A stretch of 64,000 nucleotides of DNA from Oribacterium sp. KHPX15 (GTDB lineage: Bacteria > Bacillota > Clostridia > Lachnospirales > Lachnospiraceae). Shown here piece by piece: positions 8,746-17,404 of the stretch. Where the stretch lies: NCBI RefSeq assembly GCF_900107835.1, contig NZ_FNRG01000007.1, positions 62,001 through 126,000 of the forward strand, in the 5' to 3' direction. The notes under the pieces are model-generated. The model was not told the origin of the DNA and searched no databases. It worked only from the letters and a program-made list of their open reading frames with translations. Position numbers and translations under genes: made by a program. The first letter of the stretch is position 1. Every line of letters begins with the position of its first letter.

Positions 8746-10044
8746 TCACAGATAATTTTCCGGATTTACATAGGAACCATTTTTACGTATGCCAAAGTGC
8801 AGGTGTGGTCCGGTTGAGTATCCTGTTGATCCGACAGATCCGATGCTTTCGCCCTGGGATACTTCATCACCTTCGGAAACATTGAGGCTGGACATATGCA
8901 TGTAAACAGTGTAAGTGCCGCTTCCATGGCTTATCATGACGTAATTTCCGGCACTTGCGGAATAGGTGGCAATGACCACCGTGCCTGCTGCTGAAGCGAT
9001 GACATTGGATCCGCTGGGAGCTGCGATGTCGATGCCCTTGTGGTTGGAGCTTGCGCCCTCTGTGGGGGATTCTCTGTCGCCGTAACCGCTGGAGATTCTT
9101 CCGCTGCTTGGAACCGGCCAGGTAAATCCGCCGGTCATGGTTCTTGATTTGTAATCTGATTTTGCACTGTCAGGATCCCTGCCTTCGGCTTCAGCCTTTC
9201 TTCTGGCCTCTTCTTCGGCTTTCTTGCGGGCCTCCTCTTCCTGACGCTCTATCTCCCGCTCCATGGCCTCGATATTGGCCTCCTGGGCACTGATATCCTC
9301 ATAGAGGTCATCTATCTTGCTCTGCTGACTCGCAATCTCACTTTGGGCATTTGAGATCTTTTCCTTGTAGGCGGCCAGTTCCTGATTTTTCTGGTCAAGA
9401 AGAGCCTGGAGACTCTGCTGCTTTGCAACCTCCTGATTCTGCAGGTCCAAAAGCTGGGCATTTTCTGCCTGAAGCTGAGTCTGGGTGTCGCTTACAAGCT
9501 GGCGGGTGGACTCATATTCTGCAAGTTTATCCCTGTCGTATTTCGTTATCCTGCTGATGTACTCTGCTTTATTAAGAAGGTCAGACCAGCTCTTTGCATT
9601 CAGGATCATATCAATGAAATTGGTATCACCCTTCTCATACATGAATTTGATGCGAAGTTTCATGCTGGCGTACTGGTCGGATTCTGACTGGGTGGCTTTT
9701 GCAAGCTGATCCTGTGTGAACTCTATATCCAGCTGTTTCTGTGTAATGTAATTGTTGATGGTTATAAGCTCATTGGTCACTTCGGCCATGTTCTGATCCA
9801 GAGCTTTGATATAAGCTGCAGTATCTGATTTTAATGCTTCAAGATCTTTGATTTTTTCATTGACCTTTTTCTGCTCCGATTCCAATGTATCTATCTTTGC
9901 TTTATTCTCATCTATTTTCTGCTTTGAGTTGTTTATGGACTGCTTTTCTTTTTCTGCCGCAAGGTTAGGCACGGTGGTGAAACAGAGAGACAGTGCCAGG
10001 GCAAGTGGCAGCAGTTGTATTTTTTTAAAATAATTATTTCTCAT
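8746..10044 (-). CDS. EnvC-like M23 peptidoglycan hydrolase/activator with coiled coil
   Basis: A 432-residue secreted protein. A signal peptide (about residues 8-29) is followed by a long coiled coil (to about residue 290, rich in Glu/Lys/Gln/Ala), then a C-terminal M23/LytM domain with 'NHKGIDIA' and 'GPHLHFGI' supplying zinc-site residues. The layout matches EnvC/PcsB-type partners controlled by FtsEX. Its start overlaps the ftsX stop by 4 bp (ATGA), so translation is coupled. Because both zinc motifs look intact, it could be a hydrolase itself rather than only an activator. Confidence 0.9.
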   Translation of the reverse strand: MRNNYFKKIQLLPLALALSLCFTTVPNLAAEKEKQSINNSKQKIDENKAKIDTLESEQKKVNEKIKDLEALKSDTAAYIKALDQNMAEVTNELITINNYITQKQLDIEFTQDQLAKATQSESDQYASMKLRIKFMYEKGDTNFIDMILNAKSWSDLLNKAEYISRITKYDRDKLAEYESTRQLVSDTQTQLQAENAQLLDLQNQEVAKQQSLQALLDQKNQELAAYKEKISNAQSEIASQQSKIDDLYEDISAQEANIEAMEREIERQEEEARKKAEEEARRKAEAEGRDPDSAKSDYKSRTMTGGFTWPVPSSGRISSGYGDRESPTEGASSNHKGIDIAAPSGSNVIASAAGTVVIATYSASAGNYVMISHGSGTYTVYMHMSSLNVSEGDEVSQGESIGSVGSTGYSTGPHLHFGIRKNGSYVNPENYL

Positions 10045-10952
10045 ACCCTTAAGGACTTTCTTATGGTGAAAAATGAAACTATAAAGCCTACTCCCACGCC
10101 GAGACCCAGGGCGATGATTACCATCATAGGGAAGATCGTTGTGATAGGTATAGGTGCAAAAAGTGTGCTAATGCTTAAGAAGTGATCATTCACATATGTA
10201 ACAGCCTTTTCATAAATAAAGTACATTCCTATCAAAGGAATGACTGATCCGACAAAACCGAGAACCACTCCTTCCACAAGGAAAGGCAGACGGATCATAA
10301 AGTTCGTGGCTCCGATCATTTTCATGATCTCATTTTCTCTTCTTCTGAATCGGGCAGCGACTGTGATGGTATTGGAAATAAGAAACACCGAAACTGCCAA
10401 AAGTATGCCTATAATGATGAGGCTAAGGGAGGAAATGATGTTGTTTACGGTACTCAGTCCCTTTACGGCTGCATTGGAATAGTTGACCTGCCTCACTGAA
10501 TCAAAAGTGTACAACCAGTCAACTATGGCCTTTTGATCATCGATATCGTTAAGGAATAACTCGTAGCTCTGGGAGCCTGCCAGAGGATTGTCCTCGGCAA
10601 AAGCCTGAGCCAGAAGTTCGTTGTTGGCAAAATAATCCGACTTAAATTCAGCCCATGCATCTTCAGCAGAAGTATAATGTGCGCTTTTAACTTCTTCTCT
10701 TTCTATGATGGCCTGTCCCACAGACTGTACAGTTTCGGGAGATGCATCATCATTGAAAAAGACGGTGATACCTACTGTGGTTTCCGCATTTTGTGCCATG
10801 TTCTGAACATTGGAAACGATGGCAAAGAAAAGGCAGAAAAGAAAAATACAGGCGGCTATGGTTGCCGTTGAGGCCGCAGAAAAAAGGAAGTTGTGACCCA
10901 TGTTTTTAAAACCGGAGCGGATGCAGTAGCCCCAGGCATTTGGTTTCATCAT
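10041..10952 (-). CDS. ftsX: cell division ABC transporter permease FtsX
   Basis: A 303-residue membrane protein with four transmembrane segments: one near residue 25-45, then three in the C-terminal third. The large extracytoplasmic loop between segments 1 and 2 is where FtsX contacts its peptidoglycan hydrolase. The cytoplasmic helix with 'FRRRENEIMKMIGAT' is the conserved coupling region. It abuts ftsE directly upstream and overlaps the hydrolase gene by 4 bp, giving the order ftsE-ftsX-M23 hydrolase. Confidence 0.94.
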   Translation of the reverse strand: MMKPNAWGYCIRSGFKNMGHNFLFSAASTATIAACIFLFCLFFAIVSNVQNMAQNAETTVGITVFFNDDASPETVQSVGQAIIEREEVKSAHYTSAEDAWAEFKSDYFANNELLAQAFAEDNPLAGSQSYELFLNDIDDQKAIVDWLYTFDSVRQVNYSNAAVKGLSTVNNIISSLSLIIIGILLAVSVFLISNTITVAARFRRRENEIMKMIGATNFMIRLPFLVEGVVLGFVGSVIPLIGMYFIYEKAVTYVNDHFLSISTLFAPIPITTIFPMMVIIALGLGVGVGFIVSFFTIRKSLRV

Positions 10953-12218
10953 TTATGCATCCTCCTTTCCGATTTTATGATGCGGGCGGTGTGAGCCCTT
11001 CAGACCGCGGCGGGGCTTCTCAGTCGGGTTCGGTTTGATTTCAGGCATATAGTAGCCGGATTTTGAGGAAACAGAATGATCTTCAACAGAGCCGTCAGCG
11101 GGTTGTTCTGTTTCATTTGAGGAATCTGATGCCTTCCCGGCAGAAGGTCTGATTTCAGAATCCGGCTGTTTATCAGAAACATCAATGGCATCATCTGATG
11201 TATCCGGCTGTTTATCAGGAACATTAACTGTATCAGTTGATCTTTCAGGCTGGCTTTCAGCTGTCTCTGGTTCTGCCCAGTCCTCATCCCAATCGTCTTC
11301 CCAATTACAGCCTTCTTCAGGTTCTTCATAATGCTCATCAAAATCATCCTCAGAAGTATCATCACTTGTTTCGAAGGCGTTTTCCTCGTAATCCTCTTCG
11401 GAAGACTTTTCGATGCTTTCTTTTGATCTGTCCCCAGGCTTCGGTTCACCTGCCTTTTCTGTATTGCTGTCTGAATTTGTATCAGTATTAATCTCAGCGT
11501 TTTCGGCTGCGACTGCGGAAACGCCGACTCTTATCTCAGTGGTTCCGGACTCCTCCGGTACAGTATCTGAAATTATCTCCCCCAGTGACATGCGGACAGT
11601 GCGCTTTTTCATACGATTAACCATTTCACGGTCATGGGTGATGACTATAACTGTTGTTCCCTGGGCATTTATACGTTCAAGAAGATGCATGATTTCCAGG
11701 GCATTTTCGTGGTCAAGATTTCCTGTCGGTTCATCGGCGATCAGAATCTCGGGGCGGTTTACAAGAGCTCTTGCAATGGCTGTACGCTGCTGCTCTCCGC
11801 CGCTAAGCTGTCTTGGATACGAACGGCTCTTGGAGCTTAGTCCGGTGAGTTCCATGATTCTTGAAACATTTTCTTCTATCTCAGCATTGGTTTTGCCGAT
11901 GATAAGCTGGGCAAAAGCTATATTTTCATACACTGAACGGTCTTCAAGGAGTCTGAAGTCCTGAAAAACCACTCCCAGGCGTCTGCGGTACTTAGGTATG
12001 TGGCGTCTGCGGAGATGTGTAAGGTCAGTGTCATTAACAACGATGTAACCCTCGTCGGGATCCAGTTCCTTGGTGAGGAGGCGGACTAATGTTGACTTGC
12101 CGGAACCGCTTCGTCCGACAATAAAGCAGAATTCGCCGTCTTGTATCCGGAGGTTAAAACTATTCAGTGCAGTGACACCGTTTTTATAAGTTTTGGTAAC
12201 ATTATTGAATTCTATCAT
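10953..12218 (-). CDS. ftsE: cell division ATP-binding protein FtsE with long acidic C-terminal extension
   Basis: The first 225 residues or so are a standard FtsE ATPase: Walker A 'GRSGSGKST', Q-loop 'VFQDFRLL', signature 'LSGGEQQR', Walker B 'ILIADEPTG'. It energises FtsX to control cell-wall hydrolysis during division. Unusually, about 190 further residues follow, rich in Glu, Asp, Ser, Thr and Pro, predicted disordered, ending in a basic tail ('RRGLKGSHRPHHKIG'). The extension holds a duplicated block encoding a VPDKQPD/VSDKQPD unit (DNA repeat at 11161-11182 and 11203-11224). Ordinary FtsE is about 225-230 residues. Confidence 0.93.
   Translation of the reverse strand: MIEFNNVTKTYKNGVTALNSFNLRIQDGEFCFIVGRSGSGKSTLVRLLTKELDPDEGYIVVNDTDLTHLRRRHIPKYRRRLGVVFQDFRLLEDRSVYENIAFAQLIIGKTNAEIEENVSRIMELTGLSSKSRSYPRQLSGGEQQRTAIARALVNRPEILIADEPTGNLDHENALEIMHLLERINAQGTTVIVITHDREMVNRMKKRTVRMSLGEIISDTVPEESGTTEIRVGVSAVAAENAEINTDTNSDSNTEKAGEPKPGDRSKESIEKSSEEDYEENAFETSDDTSEDDFDEHYEEPEEGCNWEDDWDEDWAEPETAESQPERSTDTVNVPDKQPDTSDDAIDVSDKQPDSEIRPSAGKASDSSNETEQPADGSVEDHSVSSKSGYYMPEIKPNPTEKPRRGLKGSHRPHHKIGKEDA
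11161..11224 (-). repeat. short direct repeat in the ftsE extension
   Basis: Two 22-bp copies (11161-11182 and 11203-11224), 42 bp apart and differing at one base, encode the repeated DKQPD motif of the FtsE tail. Confidence 0.75.
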
Positions 12219-12262
12219 TTAAATGGATTCTTTCTGTGGATTTTAAAGTGCAATTATATAAT

Positions 12263-12305
12263 AAAAAAAAGCCGGCTAATGTGTAAACACTAATAACCGG
12301 CTTTT
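12263..12305 (-). terminator. terminator of the CdaR/PucR-type regulator gene
   Basis: A 9-bp stem AAAAGCCGG / CCGGCTTTT followed on the minus strand by a T8 run. It lies downstream of the regulator gene and just upstream of ftsE. Confidence 0.85.
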
Positions 12306-12335
12306 ATCTTTTGATTTTCTTACTATTTTTTTTAA

Positions 12336-13427
12336 TCAGTAGTTTATAGACTCCATATACTTCATGTATTTAACTACCATAAGTGCGATCTTAAATGTTA
12401 TGGCATCGTCAAATACTCTCAGGTCAAGACCGGTGGAGCGCTGAAGCTTGTCCAGTCTGTAAACAAGAGTGTTTCTATGGATGTAAAGCTGTCTTGAAGT
12501 CTCTGAAACATTAAGATTGTTCTCAAAGAACTTATTGATGGTTGTGAGGGTTTCCTCGTCAAACTCATCAGGAGAAATGCTTGTAAAGATTTCCTTGATG
12601 AACATCTTGCAAAGAGGAAGCGGAAGCTGATAGATCAGACGTCCGATACCCAGACGGTTGTAGGCAATGATGTTTCTGTCTTCGTAGAAAATCTTGCCAA
12701 CCTCAAGAGCCATCTTAGCTTCCTTGTATGACTTTGATACATCCTTGATCTCGTTAACAACGGTACCAAAGCTTACACGGGCCTGGATCATAGCCTCTGT
12801 CTCCAGCATGTCGAGGATGGTTTCTCCTACATGATAGATTTCTTCGGCAGATTCATTGGGCTTGACTTCCTTAACGACGATAACATTCTTTTCATCTACG
12901 GCAGTTACAAAGTCCTTGGTCTTTGTAGCGAAAAGAGTTTTTAATGCATCAAGAGCTCCGGAATCGTTGGTGCCCTTGTCTGTTTCAATGATGTAAACCA
13001 CGCGCTTTACGCCGATATCGATGTGGAGTTTCTTTGCGCGGTTATAAATGTCAACCAGAAGAAGGTTATCGAGAAGAAGGTTCTTAACAAAGTTGTCCTT
13101 GTCGAACTTCTCTTTATATGCAACCAGAAGTGTCTGGATCTGGAAAGCTGCAAGCTTACCTACCATATAAACATCATCGGTGTCGCCTTTTGCTATAAGA
13201 ACATACTCAAGCTGATGTTCGTCAAAAATCTTGAAGAACTGGTATCCTCCCACTGCCTGGCTGTCTGCCTGAGACTCTGCGAAGGAAGAAACCATAGCTT
13301 CTGTATACTGATCATCTGAGAAAGTTGAAGCAAGAATTTTGCCATCAATATCAGCGATAGCAATATCAACTCTTGTAATGCCTTTAAGTGAGTCAATCGT
13401 GCTCTGTAAGACCTGATTTGATATCAT
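12336..13427 (-). CDS. CdaR/PucR-family helix-turn-helix transcriptional regulator
   Basis: A 363-residue cytoplasmic regulator. The N-terminal region resembles sugar-diacid-recognition/PAS-like ligand domains ('ITRVDIAIADIDGKILAS'), the centre contains a GGDEF-like PucR-type middle domain, and the C-terminus ends in a helix-turn-helix of the PucR/HTH_30 type ('NVSETSRQLYIHRNTLVYRLDKL' region, split across about residues 305-330). The ATG at 13427 is chosen over one 36 nt upstream because AGGAG lies 5 nt before it. It could regulate the adjacent sugar ABC ATPase, but no operator is identified. The ligand is unknown. Confidence 0.82.
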   Translation of the reverse strand: MISNQVLQSTIDSLKGITRVDIAIADIDGKILASTFSDDQYTEAMVSSFAESQADSQAVGGYQFFKIFDEHQLEYVLIAKGDTDDVYMVGKLAAFQIQTLLVAYKEKFDKDNFVKNLLLDNLLLVDIYNRAKKLHIDIGVKRVVYIIETDKGTNDSGALDALKTLFATKTKDFVTAVDEKNVIVVKEVKPNESAEEIYHVGETILDMLETEAMIQARVSFGTVVNEIKDVSKSYKEAKMALEVGKIFYEDRNIIAYNRLGIGRLIYQLPLPLCKMFIKEIFTSISPDEFDEETLTTINKFFENNLNVSETSRQLYIHRNTLVYRLDKLQRSTGLDLRVFDDAITFKIALMVVKYMKYMESINY

Positions 13428-13618
13428 AGTAACTCCTATCTGAATGTAAAAATGTAGTATCATCTTCTACTACACATAATTACAATTATTTTACTAAAAT
13501 CAACTTTCAAGTGCAAGATTTCCCGGAATATTTATTTTTTTCTCGACTCGGCTCAACGCATTCAAATGGATGCCCACCGCTCGGCCCTTCATGTGCTCCG
13601 GCTGAACTGTTACCAGCT

Positions 13619-13654
13619 AAAAAAATACCCCCGGAACGATTTATGTTCCGGGGG
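13619..13654 (-). terminator. terminator of the MsmK/UgpC-type ATPase gene
   Basis: A perfect 10-bp stem CCCCCGGAAC / GTTCCGGGGG with a 7-nt loop is followed on the minus strand by TATTTTTTT. Confidence 0.9.
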
Positions 13655-13686
13655 AATGAAATCTTTTATGAAGGGATTGATCCAAA

Positions 13687-14799
13687 TTAGTTTGTGATGG
13701 TCTTCTCTGTATCCTTGTCGAATACGTGGATCTTTGACTCGTCGATAGCGAATGTAACGTTAGATCCTGTACGAGCTGCTGTCTTAGGGTTAACTCTTGC
13801 TACCCATGAAGCATCTCCTAAATCGAAGTAAAGGAGTGTCTCAGCACCGAGCATCTCATAAACCTTGATCTCAGCCTGTAATGTCTGTCTCTGGTGAGCT
13901 TTTACGAAATCTTCCTCGTCATGGATGTGCTCAGGTCTGATTCCGAGAGTAACAGTCTTTCCGATGTATCCGCCTTCCTTAAGCTTTGCAGCCTTAGCAG
14001 GGCTAAGAGCGATTGTGTGACCTGCAAATGTAAGAGTTACCTCTCCATTTGACTCGCCGCACTCTGCATCGATCATGTTCATCTGAGGAGAACCGATGAA
14101 TCCGGCAACGAACTTGTTGCAAGGTGTGTCATAAAGATTCTCAGGAGAATCAACCTGCTGAATGATACCATCCTTAAGAACAACGATTCTTGTTCCGAGA
14201 GTCATAGCCTCTGTCTGATCGTGTGTTACATAGATGATAGTTGTCTCAAGTGACTTGTGAAGCTTAGCAATCTCTACACGCATCTGTGCACGAAGCTTTG
14301 CGTCAAGGTTTGAAAGAGGCTCGTCCATAAGGAATACCTTAGGTCTACGAACGATTGCACGTCCCATAGCAACACGCTGTCTCTGTCCGCCTGAAAGAGC
14401 CTTTGGCTTTCTGTCAAGAAGGTGCTCAAGGTCAAGGATTCTTGCTGCCTCATGTACCTTCTGATCGATCTCATCCTTAGGAACCTTACGAAGCTTAAGA
14501 CCAAATGCCATGTTGTCATATACTGACATATGAGGATACAGAGCGTAGTTCTGGAATACCATTGCGATATCTCTGTCCTTAGGCTCTACATCATTCATTC
14601 TCTTACCATCGATGAGGAGATCACCGCTTGAGATATCCTCAAGACCTGCGATCATACGAAGTGTGGTTGACTTTCCACATCCTGAAGGACCTACGAAAAT
14701 GATAAATTCCTGATCCTTTACATCAAGGTTGAACTTCTTAACGGCTTCAAAACCGTTTGAATATTTCTTGGTTACATCTTTAAGAACTACACTTGCCAT
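13687..14799 (-). CDS. sugar ABC transporter ATP-binding protein, MsmK/UgpC type
   Basis: A 370-residue ATPase that energises carbohydrate ABC importers (CUT1 class). Walker A 'GPSGCGKST', Q-loop 'VFQNYALYPHM', signature 'LSGGQRQR', Walker B 'VFLMDEPLSNLDAK' and switch 'YVTHDQTEAM' are intact, and a C-terminal TOBE/OB region ('LGIRPEHIHDEED') follows. The ATG at 14799 has AAGGAG 10 nt upstream and is preferred to an ATG 42 nt earlier. No permease or binding protein is beside it, which fits a shared ATPase serving several sugar importers. The start codon is preceded by a structured leader. Confidence 0.93.
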   Translation of the reverse strand: MASVVLKDVTKKYSNGFEAVKKFNLDVKDQEFIIFVGPSGCGKSTTLRMIAGLEDISSGDLLIDGKRMNDVEPKDRDIAMVFQNYALYPHMSVYDNMAFGLKLRKVPKDEIDQKVHEAARILDLEHLLDRKPKALSGGQRQRVAMGRAIVRRPKVFLMDEPLSNLDAKLRAQMRVEIAKLHKSLETTIIYVTHDQTEAMTLGTRIVVLKDGIIQQVDSPENLYDTPCNKFVAGFIGSPQMNMIDAECGESNGEVTLTFAGHTIALSPAKAAKLKEGGYIGKTVTLGIRPEHIHDEEDFVKAHQRQTLQAEIKVYEMLGAETLLYFDLGDASWVARVNPKTAARTGSNVTFAIDESKIHVFDKDTEKTITN

Positions 14800-14827
14800 A
14801 GTTTCATGTCTCCTTACTGAGTTAAAT

Positions 14828-14891
14828 ACGTTGGTTAACAAAGAGATTCAATCACTCGCTCTTTGTGACAATGTGTATGATACTCCAACGC
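14828..14891 (-). other. nested hairpin in the leader of the sugar ATPase gene
   Basis: CAAAGAG / CTCTTTG (14839-14845, 14859-14865) forms a perfect 7-bp stem. It is enclosed by a second pairing CGTTGG / CCAACG (14829-14834, 14885-14890). The structure lies 30-90 nt upstream of the start codon, so it would be in the transcript leader. No T run follows. Confidence 0.45.
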
Positions 14892-14971
14892 ATATTTAAT
14901 CTCTACGGCACAGCTACCCAAAAAAAGCTGTGAATATTTAGACAAAGTGTCAGACAGGAAAACCGGTTTTG

Positions 14972-15622
14972 TTAATAAAGACAAAAAATCGAAGTTTTTG
15001 TTATCTTAATCTTGCCTTCTTTCAGCAATTTGCCTACAGAACGCTTGAAAGCAGCCTTTGACATGCCGAAATCCCGCTGAATTTCGTCAGGTTGTACAGT
15101 TTTGTCGGTGTATGGAACATGTCCTCCGAACTTTTCTGTCAATATCTTCAAAACCTCATCGGCATTTTGCTCATAAAAATAGCTCTTAATTTCGTCATTT
15201 TTAATAACGGTGGCGTCAGTATGCTTCTTTGTGTACATAGTTGCTGCAAGGCGCTGTGAGTGATCCACATAAAGGTATACTTCCACAGAGTCTCCTTTTT
15301 TCACCTCATATCTCATTTCGTGATATGGAAGCAGTACATCTCTTTCAAGTCCAATGTCTACAAATGCACCTATCTTGGTGACATCCTTAACCATAACCTT
15401 TGCTATCTCTCCCACTGCCACAAGCGGCTTCTGGGTGGTTGCTATAAGACGGTCTCTGGAATCCTTGTAAACAAATACAGATAATTCATCTCCAATTGTT
15501 CTCCCGTTGGGAACCTGCTTTTTCGGAAGAAGGACTGAGGCACCTTCATTGTCCTCAAGATAAACTCCGAAATCCTTTTCTCTTGCAATCTTAAGTGTTT
15601 GCATCTTTCCTAATTCGATCAT
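14972..15622 (-). CDS. CvfB/YitL-family S1 RNA-binding protein (short form)
   Basis: A 216-residue cytoplasmic protein with two S1-like beta-barrel domains (about residues 5-65 and 70-130; 'IGAFVDIGLERDVLLPYHEM' marks the second) and a C-terminal winged helix ('FGMSKAAFKRSVGKLLKEG'). CvfB proteins bind RNA and modulate virulence and exoprotein genes. Characterised members carry three S1 domains in about 280-300 residues, so one S1 domain seems to be missing. AAAGG lies 7 nt before the ATG. Confidence 0.82.
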   Translation of the reverse strand: MIELGKMQTLKIAREKDFGVYLEDNEGASVLLPKKQVPNGRTIGDELSVFVYKDSRDRLIATTQKPLVAVGEIAKVMVKDVTKIGAFVDIGLERDVLLPYHEMRYEVKKGDSVEVYLYVDHSQRLAATMYTKKHTDATVIKNDEIKSYFYEQNADEVLKILTEKFGGHVPYTDKTVQPDEIQRDFGMSKAAFKRSVGKLLKEGKIKITKTSIFCLY

Positions 15623-15794
15623 AATAAAACCTTTCTATAAAGCATTATTGGCCGGTAAATATCGGCGCTGTTTAATTGATTGAAAATTTTCAAAACGTGT
15701 TGTAAATAAAAATGTCTTAACCGATAGCCGGTTAGATTAACATCTGCATGTCAGAGACATAAATAGTTGGGAAACTTACGGTAAGAAGGTTGAT

Positions 15795-16520
15795 TTACAG
15801 AAATTCTATATTACAGAATACATCCCCTGTCTCTGAACGGAGACTTACTACTATTCCTCCGTCCGGGCTCTTTCCGTACATTGGGATCATGATGTCTCCG
15901 AGAACAGCTGCCTTTCGGTATTCTGCCCTTATACGGCCGGAAGTAAAGCTTTCCTTTCCTTCAGTTACGGCTGAAAGCACATCGTCAGCGATCTGAAGAT
16001 ACTGGGCATTGTTTACATGATGGTTGGTATCGATATGATGGGGCTCTATCTTGATGGCAGGCGTCTCTATCATTTCCTCCGGTTCCTGAACCTTGCGGTC
16101 TCCCGCCGGAAGCTTAAGGACATCTTCAAGTGCACCAAAAGAACTGAGCATTTCGTCATCTATTTTGACCGGACGAAGTCTCTCTGTGTCGTAGCAGAAC
16201 CAAATGCTGTTGGCCTTTAAAATATATTTACCGGTAGCATCCTTTATCCAGAAATTTCTGTGGCCAAGTACCCCTCTGAAAGCATGAGGGCTTGTACCTA
16301 CAGTGATGGTCTCATACAATTTGGGCATTCTTTCTACGTAAATGTCCCAGTAGCTAAGAAGCCATGCTTTATGGAGTTCATTCAACCTGTCCAGTGTCAG
16401 TCCAATGTCAGCACTATGAAAAGTACTGCAGTCCTGAAGATAATTGACCAACGCAGTTATGGTAATATGCTGCGATCCCCCAACTTCCGAATATCTTACT
16501 CTCTCTTTTATTTCGTACAT
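15795..16520 (-). CDS. acyl-ACP thioesterase (FatA/FatB-like family)
   Basis: A 241-residue double hot-dog thioesterase that releases free fatty acids from acyl-ACP. The catalytic region 'IDTNHHVNNAQYL' carries the Asp-Asn-His arrangement of bacterial acyl-ACP thioesterases, and the N-terminal hot-dog helix region has 'LVNYLQDCSTFHSADIG'. Length matches the bacterial family. It is monocistronic and starts only about 20 nt after a terminator-like hairpin, so expression may be controlled by premature termination in its leader. Confidence 0.88.
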   Translation of the reverse strand: MYEIKERVRYSEVGGSQHITITALVNYLQDCSTFHSADIGLTLDRLNELHKAWLLSYWDIYVERMPKLYETITVGTSPHAFRGVLGHRNFWIKDATGKYILKANSIWFCYDTERLRPVKIDDEMLSSFGALEDVLKLPAGDRKVQEPEEMIETPAIKIEPHHIDTNHHVNNAQYLQIADDVLSAVTEGKESFTSGRIRAEYRKAAVLGDIMIPMYGKSPDGGIVVSLRSETGDVFCNIEFL

Positions 16521-16670
16521 AAATGTCCTCTGAATCCAAAAAAGCAGGTTCTACGTTCCCGTAAAACCTGCCTGAAATGTATGGTTTATAGGTGTTACGT
16601 CATTAGATGTGGCTGTTATCTCGTCCAACAGCGATGCAAGTATATTAAACGCTATTTGAAATAAAATCAA
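16521..16670 (-). promoter_or_regulatory. promoter and attenuator-like leader of the acyl-ACP thioesterase gene
   Basis: On the minus strand, TTGATT (16670-16665), a 17-nt spacer and TAATAT (16647-16642) form a promoter with an expected start near 16635. The roughly 115-nt leader contains a hairpin GCTGTT/AACAGC (16612-16617 with 16627-16632) and then a second hairpin CAGGTT..TACG / CGTA..AACCTG (16544-16571) followed by TTTTTTGG, about 20 nt before the start codon. This is the geometry of transcription attenuation; a short terminated RNA is an alternative reading. No known riboswitch class is recognised. Confidence 0.55.
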
Positions 16671-16681
16671 GCAGAAAAATA

Positions 16682-16729
16682 GTCAGGAGCCGGTGGGCAT
16701 ATCCAAATGGATGCCCACCGACTCCTGAC
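16682..16729 (-). terminator. long palindromic terminator after mscL
   Basis: A near-perfect 19-bp inverted repeat (16682-16700 and 16711-16729, one C/A mismatch) with a 10-nt loop, followed on the minus strand by TATTTTTCTG. The arm contains GGATGCCCACCG-type sequence shared with the half element at 13561-13578. Confidence 0.85.
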
Positions 16730-16745
16730 GGACGGTTATAATTTA

Positions 16746-17225
16746 TTACGCATTGAGCTCAGCCGGATCGATCTTGAAGCCCTCAAGCTTTGATGTACAG
16801 TGCGGACATCTGGTTGCCTCAATGCTGATCTCTGACTTGCAGTATGGACACTCCTTGGTCTTTGCTGGCTCTTCAGCAGAAGCTTCCTCTTCCTTGCGGA
16901 GCTTGTTGATGCCCTTTACAAAAAGAAATACTACAAAAGCCATGATAAGGAATGAAATAGCCTCTGTGATGAATTTACCGTAAGCAAAAACCGCACCTTC
17001 CTCTACTGCCTGAGAAAATACCTTTGTAGTCTGACCTGCAAGCGGTACGAACATATTGCTGAAATCCAGTTTTCCGGTAAATACGGAAAGCAGCGGCATA
17101 ACCAGATAATCAACTATGCCCTTGACCAAAGAAGTAAATGCAGAACCGATGATCATACCTACAGCCAGGTCGATCATATTACCTTTGATCGCAAATTCCT
17201 TAAACTCTTTCATGAAACCCTTCAT
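16746..17225 (-). CDS. mscL: large-conductance mechanosensitive channel with C-terminal zinc ribbon
   Basis: A 159-residue MscL. The N-terminal amphipathic helix 'MKEFKEFAIKGNMIDLAVG', pore-lining TM1 ('GMIIGSAFTSLVKGIVDYLVMPLL' region) and TM2 ('FLIMAFVVFLFVKGINKL') are standard. It releases osmolytes on hypo-osmotic shock. After the usual C-terminus comes an added zinc-ribbon with two CPYC/CPHC knuckles (about residues 126-143), which ordinary MscL lacks. GGGG lies upstream of the ATG at a suitable spacing; a second ATG 12 nt downstream is possible. Confidence 0.95.
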   Translation of the reverse strand: MKGFMKEFKEFAIKGNMIDLAVGMIIGSAFTSLVKGIVDYLVMPLLSVFTGKLDFSNMFVPLAGQTTKVFSQAVEEGAVFAYGKFITEAISFLIMAFVVFLFVKGINKLRKEEEASAEEPAKTKECPYCKSEISIEATRCPHCTSKLEGFKIDPAELNA

Positions 17226-17330
17226 ATTTTTTTACCCCCTCTGTTCAAAGATTAAATAATCCTAAAGAGTTATAAATTTTTAATACCACTATTTTACTCT
17301 TTCAGAATAGAAATAGCCATAAAAAAATGG

Positions 17331-17372
17331 ACAAAAAAGAGAACGAATAAAGGCAATACTCGTTCTCTTTGT
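17331..17372 (-). terminator. terminator after the secreted cell-wall-binding protein gene
   Basis: An 11-bp stem AAAGAGAACGA / TCGTTCTCTTT with a 13-nt loop is followed on the minus strand by TTTTTTGTCC. Confidence 0.88.
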
Positions 17373-17404
17373 ATTATTTGGTTATTTGTGTTTTGAGTGA
17401 TCTG

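Noticed and set aside
11413-11964. Plus-strand open frame opposite ftsE
   Set aside because: Shadow of the ftsE coding frame; composition mirrors the antisense of an ATPase.
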